From Schoenoplectus triqueter (taxonomy: Eukaryota; Streptophyta; Magnoliopsida; Poales; Cyperaceae), in NCBI GenBank assembly GCA_964058805.1, contig CAXKVV010000168.1, positions 1 through 34,590 on the forward strand: 34,590 nucleotides of DNA, in the 5' to 3' direction. This document shows, piece by piece, positions 1 to 8,040 of this stretch. A program made the position numbers and the translations under genes. Position 1 is the stretch's first letter. Each line of letters starts with the position of its first letter. Below the pieces are notes generated by a model. It made no database searches, was not told where the DNA came from, and worked only from the letters and a program-made list of their open reading frames with translations.

Positions 1-446
1 AATTAGAGTTCTTATTTTGGGTGAACCAGAAATCGCTTTCGAATATATAATGGATGGACTGGGGACCTCTGGGCTTCATCAGGCCCGCTTGCGGGGTCTT
101 TTTCAGTATTCCGTGCTATGTAATATTTGTTTTCTTATGTTTAATAATTTAATGTTGGATTCAAAATTTGCACGAAGAATCGAGTAAAATCAGATAACTT
201 ACAGAGTATCCACCATTTAATTTTGGATTCAAATTTTGTATAATGAATCGAGTAAAATCAAACAACAAATCAAGTAATAATTATATAAAGCCTCGTATTT
301 ATGGCACATATAAGTTAAAATATTGACAAGCATGCACCTGAGGGACATATCCTATTTTTGGATTTCCTTCCAAAAATAATATTAATATACCATTTAACCA
401 CTAAACCTACCAGAAAATACTCATCCACAATCATCACGGACATTCA
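1..446. other. Intergenic DNA with a short diverged tandem duplication
   Basis: No recognised gene. Bases 2-184 form an open frame on the plus strand that ends at a TAA and is cut by the window edge; its translation resembles nothing I know. Bases about 150-199 and 218-266 are diverged tandem copies that share the core 'gaatcgagtaaaatca'. The rest is AT-rich promoter-side sequence of the inhibitor gene that follows. Confidence 0.5.
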
Positions 447-448
447 TC

Positions 449-456
449 TATAAATA
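449..456 (+). promoter_or_regulatory. Probable TATA box of the PMEI-like gene
   Basis: The sequence TATAAATA lies 81 bases upstream of the ATG at 530. That spacing suits a plant TATA box followed by a short 5'UTR. No other strong core promoter motif is visible nearby. This is inferred from motif and position only. Confidence 0.5.
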
Positions 457-529
457 TTATATCACAATTGTTATATGAACTACAAAACAAACCTACTCTA
501 ATAATCTTAGATCAATACTTAGTTCAACC

Positions 530-1057
530 ATGCTTAATTTCTTCTCATTTCTTCTGGTTTCAATCCTCCTCCTCCAGTCCTTTCCTCATGGATCAGCAGA
601 TGAACAATATATCACCAGCGTATGCCAAAATACGACATTGCCGGAGGCATGCAGGTCCATACTCTTGTCAGATCCACGGAGCAGGGAAGTCTCAGATAAA
701 GATAGTCTCGTTCTGATAGCATTTGATATTGCTATAAACAGTAGTAATTCGGCATATGAAGGTGCGAACAACCTTAGAGACCAGTACAGTGGTAAACCCC
801 AATATGGACCTCTTATTCGATGCTCTCGGATATACATGGATATGGTGACAGAGCTAAGCGAAGGAAAGGCGAAGGTCGATAACAAGTTATACAAAGAAGC
901 TAATGAATTGGCTTTTGATGCCCAAACAAAACCTGATGCTTGTGATAGCGAGTTTATATCCAGAAACATGGAAGATCTGCTGCTACAGGACAACCATGAT
1001 TTGACAACAAAGTGTGCTGTTTCTGCGAGTTTGGCATTAGTAATGACAACTAGCTAG
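530..1057 (+). CDS. Plant invertase/pectin methylesterase inhibitor (PMEI-like) protein
   Basis: A single-exon gene of 175 aa, the usual size for this family. Residues 1-23 form a signal peptide (hydrophobic core LLVSILLL, ending at SA|D), so the protein should be secreted to the cell wall. The mature part has the PMEI cysteine pattern: C32 and C41 (VCQNTTLPEAC) form the N-terminal hairpin pair, and C98 (IRCSRIY) and C138 (DACDSEF) form the second pair; C162 is an extra cysteine. The family folds as a four-helix bundle that blocks either pectin methylesterases or acid invertases through 1:1 complexes; sequence alone does not say which target applies here. The start at 530 is chosen because it begins the signal peptide directly and has a TATA box upstream. 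The frame is intact. No neighbour is functionally linked. Confidence 0.9.
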   Translation: MLNFFSFLLVSILLLQSFPHGSADEQYITSVCQNTTLPEACRSILLSDPRSREVSDKDSLVLIAFDIAINSSNSAYEGANNLRDQYSGKPQYGPLIRCSRIYMDMVTELSEGKAKVDNKLYKEANELAFDAQTKPDACDSEFISRNMEDLLLQDNHDLTTKCAVSASLALVMTTS

Positions 1058-1832
1058 CTCAAAAGAATTGTCTGATTCAATGGAAAAGTTTTTCAACTGG
1101 TATCTTTTCCAGTCTTGTTATTCATCATAAAAGATCAATAATAATTTATTTTTTTATAATTAAGGAGATTTCATGAAATATATACGTTGAAGAATGTTAC
1201 AAATTATTTTTTTTAATGCAATCTATCGTTAGAATTCGGCTGAATGTGTTATTGTTGTTATTGATGCTACTGATGTTGTTGTTATTGTTGGTGCTAATGC
1301 TGGTCCCAATGTTATTGCTGGCGTTGATGTTATAGTGTTGTTATTATTGATGTTATTGCCTGTGCTTTTATGTGTTTGTATGTTTTTTAATTTTAATTTG
1401 ACAACTGTTGTCAAGAAATGGAAAAAGAAAATTAAGACAAGCTGATTCCTCCAAATTTATGATGCATTGTGCACTTCTAATTGTAGGGATTTTACTTTTT
1501 AATTAGTATCCACCATTCAATCCTCAACTATAAATTATTATTTGTTTAATTTTTTTCTCTTTTTTTTGTTTTTATGTTATCACGGCCTAAAAATGTGATT
1601 GAATTTCCGATGTAAGGATCATAATTAATGATATCTTGTCTAAACAATAATAATAATAATGCAGTAATCCGTGTATCTGTTTAATTATGCACACCTGATG
1701 TAGTCTGACAGTGATGTTATGATACAACACCCATTAGACCATTACAGAACTTAAATCGGAAGGCAACGGGCAGAATGGGGACTTCTTTTTTCCCTCATTC
1801 TCTCTCCTTAAAAGCTAATCTATGACATATAG
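1058..1832. other. Downstream intergenic DNA with a degenerate trinucleotide repeat
   Basis: No gene seen. Bases about 1247-1365 are an imperfect trinucleotide tract built from GTT, ATT, GCT and GAT units; the opposite-strand frame through it (Thr/Ile/Asn-rich) is a translation of the repeat, not a protein gene. The remainder is AT-rich 3' flank of the PMEI-like gene. Confidence 0.5.
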
Positions 1833-2806
1833 GGTACATTTGGCACTTGATGGAATAGCAAAAAATTATAATAAAATAGCTATTTCGACGAATTAATTTG
1901 TCAAACAAATTTTAGACTAAATAGAATAGTGCAGAAGAGTGCTAATCTGATATACTAAGTTATAGGTGGTATACCGAATTAGTTCTTGTCGGAATAGCGA
2001 TTATTGTTTGATTATGTTGTATTATATTATTATATTATGAATATAATTATGATTATGATTTATTATTATATTAATATCACGATGATTATTTATTTATTAT
2101 CATTATATATTATATTATCATAATAATTATTGTTATTATTATATTAACATCACTGTTAGTATTATTATTATATAATAAATTTTTTTATTATTATTATTAT
2201 ATTATAATAATTATGATTATAGTATTATATTATTATGTTATTATATTATTATAATTATAATTATTTATCATTATTATTATATTATTATAATTATGATTAT
2301 TTATTATTATTATTATATTATTATTATGATTATAATTTTATTATTATATTACGGTTATGGTTATATTATTATATTATTATGATTATGACTATGATTATTA
2401 TTACTTATTATTATTATTATTATTTTATTATTATATTATATTATATTATATTATATTATATTATATTATATTATTATGATTATAACTATGATTATATTAT
2501 AATTATATTATTATGATTATAATTATTTATTATTATATTATTATTATGATTATGATTATGATTATATTATTATGATTATGATTATGATTATATTATTATG
2601 ATTATGATTATGATTATTTATTATTATTATTATTATTATTATATTATAATTATAATTATTATATTATATTATTATTATTATAATTTTATTATTATGATTA
2701 TGACTATGATTATTATTACTTACTATTATTATTTTATTTTTATATTATATTATATTATTATGATTATAGCTATGATTATATTATAATTATATTATTATGA
2801 TTATAA

Positions 2807-2845
<39 letters not shown>

Positions 2846-3128
2846 ATATTATGATTATGATTATAATAATTTATTATTATTATTTTATTATATTATCATT
2901 ATCATTATTATATTATATTATGATTTATTATTATTATTATTATTTTATTATTATCATCATCATCATCATTGTTAGTATCATAATTATCCATATTTTAAAT
3001 ATTCTGATTAACAATTGTCTAATGATATTTTCGCTCTTCCGAATAGTCAAAAATAACACTCTTCTACCACTCTTCCAAAAATATACTATTCTATCACTCT
3101 TCCAACTCCTTAATTTGCCGAACGAACC
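1833..3128. mobile_element. Candidate TIR element filled with an ATT/GAT microsatellite
   Basis: The left end GGTACATTTGGCA (1833-1845) matches the inverted right end GGTTCGTTCGGCA (3128-3116) at most positions, and both sides carry related subterminal motifs such as GGAATAGCG and GGAAGAGCG. Inside, bases about 2030-2995 are almost only ATT, TTA and GATTAT units, with very few C residues on the plus strand. Long Tyr/Ile frames through this tract are artefacts of the repeat. The flanks 'catatag' and 'cataatag' look like a damaged target-site duplication, so the superfamily (hAT or PIF/Harbinger) stays open. No transposase is present. Confidence 0.5.
2030..2995. repeat. AT-rich microsatellite, (ATT)n with GAT interruptions
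   Basis: About 950 bases of imperfect (ATT)n/(TTA)n, interrupted by runs such as ATTATGATTATGATT and by a short (TATAT)n-like patch near 2431-2471. The plus strand is T- and A-rich with scattered G and very little C, so the two strands differ in composition. It lies entirely inside the TIR-bounded segment. Confidence 0.9.
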
Positions 3129-3408
3129 ATAATAGTGTCTATAAAGAAGAGTTGCGCACTACATATACACATACTACCCCTCATTGTTCACGTACAATAT
3201 AAAAAAATATTTATTTTTACAAATCTCTTTATCTGGGGTTGATTAAACGATAAATAAAATGTTCGTTTTCTAATAAGAATCTGATAGGATCTATTGAAAC
3301 ATCGTTGTGTCGTACAGAAAATAACTGTTCATAGTTTGTCTATTTTATAAACTAGCATGGTACCATACCTGTTGTGCGATTTCTTTTAATTTTAGAAATA
3401 TAAGGCAC

Positions 3409-3870
3409 TAATTTTATTACAAATAAATTATATATTTTACTTAAATATAATATATATCTACATAAATTATAAAAATATTATTTTTTAAATAAATTTAATT
3501 TATTACTAAAAGACGACGTACAAAATACAATATTTTTTTTCTGAGTATGACATACAATGCGTAGTATTCATTTTTACAATAAACTTGATGATAGTTTATA
3601 TTTAACTTATTTGATATATAATTTGTATAAAATAAATATATTTAACATTAATTTTATTATAAATAAATTATATATTTTACTTAGATATAACAATTATAAA
3701 GGCTCCTAAAATTTTAAATTAAATTAATATATTATTTAATAAGAGATAATGTACAAAATATACCAATTTATTTTTCTGACTAAAGTTGCACAACACAAAG
3801 TTTCTTTTTATAAATATTTTTTTAATAATAGTTGATGTTTAATTCATTTGACATATAATTTTTTTAGACC
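3409..3870. repeat. Diverged tandem duplication, unit about 235 bp
   Basis: Copy 1 (about 3409-3645) and copy 2 (about 3648-3870) share landmarks in the same order: an 'aaataaattatatattttactta' type start, 'aatttaatttatta'-like text, 'gtacaaaata', 'tttttctga', and an ending that resembles 'catttgacatataattt'. Divergence is high, so the event is old. No coding potential. It may be the remains of a non-autonomous element. Confidence 0.55.
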
Positions 3871-4579
3871 CCTATAAAAATGCATAGTAAAAATAATAAA
3901 CGAAATAGAGAAAATGTGTTTAACAGAAATTTAAACCGTTATTTTTTCAATCAATCAATCTCAAATGTAAATTAAAATTTGAGTATTTCAATTATTATAC
4001 ATTATATGATAATATTAATGGACAAATCTAGTTCATACGCTCTTTACAATATAGTATATATATATATATATATATTAGATAGAAAAGTTTTAGTTGTACT
4101 ATAAAATAAATTCAATAGTTATCGCTATATATAAAAAATATTGTTCTTTATTATTATAAAATATCGATTAAATGCAATTTCCATCCTTTGATTTTGCAAA
4201 GTATTATAAAATCGATCAACAAATAAGGCCAACTCAGCAACCTCGACGTGAGGGCTCAAGCCACTTCGAAAGAAAATCAGTCTAGTCCTTTCAAAAGAAA
4301 AAAAAAACAAGGATCTTAAAATATTTTAGTGGGAAGCAAAAAAAAAACTAGGGAATTCCAGGGGCGGAGAGAGCCAGTGTGCGCGCGATTCAGTAAAGAG
4401 AAAAATATCTCCTGCATGGCAGCACCGCCACATGACAATGTTTCAATACCAGTTTTAACCCTTTGAGAATGTTCAGTGTTGCGAATCACAACAGCCTGAA
4501 TTCGCATCATTTCTTTTACATATTTAGCTGTCAGTGTCTTGATGGTGACTTGGTGAGACGGCCTCCTGGCCTCTTCATC
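3871..4579. other. Intergenic DNA next to the hAT insertion, with a (TA)n tract and a coding-like frame
   Basis: Bases 4055-4075 are a (TA)n microsatellite. From about 4580 down to 4316 on the minus strand an open frame is coding-like between about 4450 and 4579 (it includes TLTAKYVKEMMRIQ and RNTEHSQRVKTG) and then reaches a possible donor, GTATTG, at 4449-4444. I do not recognise the protein. The hAT element starts at the next base, so any continuation has been separated. The rest is AT-rich and featureless. Confidence 0.35.
4572..4579. repeat. Left 8-bp target-site duplication of the hAT element
   Basis: tcttcatc here and tcctcatc at 7366-7373 differ at one base. Eight-base duplications are characteristic of hAT insertion. 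Confidence 0.8.
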
Positions 4580-4849
4580 TAGTGTATTAAAATCGGGACG
4601 GGTCAGATTATAGCGGGTCGGCGGGTTTTGACAGGACGGGTCAACAGGTTACGGCGGGGCGGATTAGTATGAGTCTAATTCGGGGGTTTAGCCGCAACCC
4701 CGTCTTAGACCCGTCGGGTTGGACGGGTCGGCGAGTCAAAAAAATTTTTTTAATTCTGAAAAATCCAAATAAAATTTAAAAAATTCCGAAAAATTCAAAA
4801 ATAAACACTAAAAATATTAAAAATATATAAAAACATATTCTTGACCAAT

Positions 4850-5266
4850 AAATTTTATTTTATTTATTTTGTCTTTTTTTTTCAAAATTCAAAAATAATC
4901 AAATAAATTATAAAAAATTATAAAAACCAAAAATAATTATTGAAAATTAAATGATATGACTTAAAATAAATTGAAATAAAATTTTAAATGATATAAAAAA
5001 TTTATTTTATTTTGTTGTCATTTTTTTTCAAATTTCGAAAATAATCAACAAAAATTGAAATAAATTATAAAAAAATTATAGAAAATCAAAAATAATTATT
5101 GAAAAATTAAATAAAATCTTAAATGATATGACTTAAAATAAATTGAAATAAAATTTTAAATGATATAATAAAATTATTTTATTTTTTTGTCATTTTTTTA
5201 AAGTTCAAAAATAATCAAATAAAATTAAATAAATTTTAGAAAATCAAAAATAATTATAAATAAAGT
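4850..5266. repeat. Tandem repeats of about 150-170 bp inside the hAT element
   Basis: Three successive blocks begin with 'aattt(t)attttattt...gtcattttttt' and run through 'caaaaataat' and 'aaaataattattgaaaa': roughly 4850-4998, 4999-5170 and a partial 5171-5266. The second half of copies 1 and 2 ('gatatgacttaaaataaatt') is near identical. Purely AT-rich, non-coding. Confidence 0.7.
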
Positions 5267-5438
5267 TACCCTCCTCCTTTATTCCGGGCTTGGGACCGGC
5301 TATATAATACATAGGTGGAGTTCTAACTTTTTATTCGTTAGTAAAGCTTATTGAAAAAAATCAAATAAGAATTGTAAATGCTAGAAAAATTTTAAAAATG
5401 GGGGAAAAATATAAAATATAAGTGTTTAAAAATACCAT

Positions 5439-6327
5439 CTAAATATTCGAGTTCATATACCATAGCTCATTTTCGGGCATACCATCTGAGTCTTCATCTG
5501 CTTCTGTCATAAATTCACCGGATGATTATTCTACTGGTGCATGTTGATTACGTTGTTCTGCATCAAACCAATCTTTCAAGCATACGAGTCGTTCGAATGT
5601 CTTTGCACCTAATCTGCTGTGTTTATCTGTTAGTATCCTGTTTGCTGAACTAAAACAGGATTCAGAAGGGACAGTTGACACGGGCACGGCAAATATATCA
5701 CGTGCCATCATGGTGAGAGTTGGATATGCAGTTTCATTCCTCTTCCAATAACCGAGGATGTCAATACCATCAGGTTTCATACTTCCTAAACAATAGCTAA
5801 CTAATTCATTCATATTAATTAGTAACGAAATAAATACAAGACGAAAAAAACAAACATTGGATATCAAATAGAGATGTTGAAGCAATTGATGGGCGGATGA
5901 TATGTACGAGCATGATAGTTGGACGGTTGCGTTGAAGAAAACTTCTAAAAATGTGTGAAGTTGTTCGATCGGGGATTCCGGGACGCTTGAGTCGGGTGTT
6001 GGTGTGGAACATCCCGCACTCATTGGATGTAACGGTGGAAGTCCACCACTAATTGTTGCATCGGTATTATATTGGGAACTTGACGGATATTGATTAGAAC
6101 TTGACGGAAATGAGGTCGAACCTTGTCCGGCTTGTAATTAAGATCAATATGCGGTTGTGATGGATAATATTGTTGTGATGGAATTTGTTGATAATAAGGA
6201 TGCAGAGGGTTAGGATTTTGTTGATAGTATGGGTTCGGAGGGTTAGAACGTGGCATTTATTCACCAAAAATTTCAACGCTCAATCGATGTGCCATTTCTT
6301 CGGCTTGAGAGGGATTGGGAGATGCCA
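5439..6327 (-). pseudogene. Remnant hAT transposase (C-terminal dimerisation region kept)
   Basis: Pieces of a RICESLEEPER/Ac-like transposase read on the minus strand. 6327-6257 encodes a short N-terminal stretch (MASPNPSQAEEMAHRL...) that stops at TAA. 6256-6020 continues as a Pro/Gln/Tyr-rich low-complexity segment. 6023-5526 encodes 165 aa that include LEVFFNATVQLS and, near its end, the hAT C-terminal dimerisation region (GIDILGYWKRNE, FAVPVSTVPSESCFSSA, RLGAKTFERLVCLKDW). A TAA at 5526-5528 interrupts the frame, and an acidic tail (TEADEDSDGMPENELW) follows in the same frame up to a TAG at 5441-5439. The BED zinc finger and most of the RNase H-like catalytic core are missing, so an internal deletion came before or alongside the stop codons. 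No function is expected. Confidence 0.85.
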
Positions 6328-7365
6328 TTTGATATTGCTAAAAAAATATAATGAATGCTAAATTGACAAAAAATAATGTAACAAAAAATAAAGAATATAA
6401 TAAAAAATAATGATAAATAAATAATGTAACAAAAAATAAAGAATATAACAAAAAAACTAATTAAAATAAACTAATGATAAAAAATTAAAGAATGTAAATA
6501 TTTATTTATAAAACTTAATCATTAAATAATATTTTATAAAAAATAACTAATTATTATAAATTAAAAATATAAGTAATTATAAAAAAATAAAGAATGTAAT
6601 AAAAACTAATTAAAAGAAACGAATGGCAAAAAAAGAGTGCAAATATTTATTTAAAAAACTAATTACTAAAAAATATAAACTAATTATAAAATACTAATTA
6701 TAAAATATAATATATACTAATAAGTAATAACTAACATTTTTTTGTCGGAATCGAAAGATTGTCGAAAGCCTGAAACTTTAAGATGAATTAACGACAAATA
6801 ATATAACGAATGCTAAATTGACAATAATAACTAAATAACACTAATATAAATATTTTTAATTTTTTTTTGGATAATGCAAAAAATTACTATAATAATATAA
6901 TTAGAGAATTGCTAATATCAAACGATTAACGAATTAACGAGAGAGAGTTTGGTTTGGAGAATTGAGAAGAGAGATAGAGTGAAGTTGTTTGTGTGAGGAT
7001 ATAAGATGAAATGGGGTGGTATTTATAGGAAAAAATTTTGAATTATGATTTTTTATTTTTTTCGATTTTTTTAAATTGTTTTTTTTTTGAATAACAGCGG
7101 GTTTAACGGGTCGGACGGGTAAAGTGGGTCGGGTCGGACGGGTTTGATTTCCGGGTCGGGTCGAGCACGGATTATCCCGGGTTTGGCGGGTCGGGTCGGG
7201 TCTAGCATGGGTTTTTTCATTTTTTTTTGCCCGCGCCCGTGCTAGACTCGCCGGTTCTAACGGGTCACAGGTCCGACGGGTTTGAGCGCGGGTCGGGTCG
7301 GAGCGGGTCGCGGCCACGGATCGGACGGGTCGGGTCTGACCCGGCCGGGTTTTTTTAATACTCTA

Positions 7366-7373
7366 TCCTCATC
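7366..7373. repeat. Right 8-bp target-site duplication of the hAT element
   Basis: tcctcatc, the partner of tcttcatc at 4572-4579 (one mismatch). Confidence 0.8.
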
Positions 7374-7866
7374 CAATCACCATTAAACAACGAAAGTTAT
7401 TCAAAATAAAATTATAATAAACCAGAACCATTTAAAGAGTGGCTCCTGAACCATCCAATCCAAGTAGGCCATCCATCCCATATTTATCTCGGGCCCAACA
7501 GGCAACAGCTAAAATGGCAAATCCTTACCGCTTTTACAGTATAGTCTGTTTCACTGACAGATTAAATTTATGATCTGCCTGCCTGCGCTCTTCTAGTAAG
7601 TGTTGTCGACTCTAGTTGTTTGCTCCAGTTCCAACCAAAGTTCGCTTCATTCCTATGTTTTTTTTTTACACAAGTAATCTCCGATTCTCCCCCATCGTCC
7701 AAAGACTGGATAATCTTCTTTTCCCTCCTATTCTCTTCCGTTTTCCGTTTAAACTTAAAACTGTTCCGTGACTCTGAGATGGAGTTGTCCCTGTAGTGAT
7801 ACAAATGGAGCTAATGCAGAAATAGAATTTTTTGTATCATATCCCAGCTGACGTGGCGAGCTAAGA
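7374..7866. other. Distal promoter region of the PRR gene
   Basis: No gene is visible. Minus-strand frames in 7568-7973 are not family-like and overlap the promoter of the next gene. No TIR or direct repeat was seen here. Confidence 0.5.
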
Positions 7867-7867
7867 A

Positions 7868-7875
7868 AGATATTT
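7868..7875 (-). promoter_or_regulatory. Evening-element core (AAATATCT) in the PRR promoter
   Basis: AAATATCT reads on the minus strand, 165 bases upstream of the PRR start codon. This is the core of the evening element AAAATATCT (here the first base is G). In Arabidopsis, CCA1/LHY and the RVE factors bind this motif in PRR and other clock gene promoters, so a clock-regulated promoter is a reasonable inference. Confidence 0.55.
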
Positions 7876-7886
7876 CTATTTGGCAA

Positions 7887-7892
7887 CACGTG
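7887..7892 (+). promoter_or_regulatory. G-box (CACGTG) in the PRR promoter
   Basis: A perfect CACGTG sits 12 bases downstream of the evening-element core and 149 bases before the ATG; a further ACGT-core motif (TGACGTGG) lies near 7850. G-boxes are bound by bHLH (PIF) and bZIP (HY5) factors that carry light input to clock genes. Function is inferred from motif and position. Confidence 0.55.
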
Positions 7893-8040
7893 GCCACGAA
7901 TCGTCCCCTTCCTTTCCCTCTGTCCCTCTCTCTCTTGCCCTTTACGCCCAAGTCCTGAGCTCCTAACCACCAAAAATCAACCCTGAAAAATCAAACCAAG
8001 TTAAATTATTTTCCTTTCCTTTTTCACTCATTTTTATCCG

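Larger units (their letters stand above)
4580..7365 (-). mobile_element. hAT-superfamily DNA transposon, internally deleted
   Basis: A 2786-bp element with 13-bp terminal inverted repeats, TAGTGTATTAAAA on the left and TAGAGTATTAAAA inverted on the right (12 of 13 match), flanked by an 8-bp target duplication with one mismatch. Both subterminal zones (about 4594-4735 and 7096-7350) are dense in GGGTCGG/ACGGGT motifs, much more GC-rich than the interior; hAT transposases are known to bind such subterminal repeats. The interior holds a broken transposase on the minus strand and AT-rich tandem repeats: about 2.6 copies of a 150-170 bp unit at 4850-5266, and shorter 'gtaacaaaaaataaagaatat' type repeats at 6355-6700. 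The element can no longer make a working transposase and would need one supplied by a relative. Confidence 0.85.

Noticed and set aside
62..110. Terminator-like hairpin (GGGC...GCCC, then T-run) near the window start
   Set aside because: Rho-independent terminators do not act in plant nuclear DNA, and nothing else here suggests plastid or bacterial origin.
586..993. Minus-strand frame antisense to the PMEI-like gene
   Set aside because: The plus strand encodes a complete family protein with signal peptide and ordered cysteines; the antisense frame is a shadow.
2235..3132. Long plus-strand frames rich in Tyr and Ile
   Set aside because: They are direct translations of the ATT/TAT microsatellite and have no protein features.
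4125..4310. Minus frame of 61 aa (SPHVEVAELALFVDRFYN)
   Set aside because: Too short and without a recognised domain, splice partner or conserved context; I cannot tell it from chance.
4358..4372. Second CAGGGGCGGA-type hAT MITE end
   Set aside because: The end resembles that of the MITE at 8848, but I found no inverted partner or target duplication nearby.
6934..7317. Minus-strand frame of 127 aa (Arg/Thr/Pro-rich)
   Set aside because: It runs through the GGGTCGG subterminal repeats of the hAT element; the periodic composition explains the open frame.
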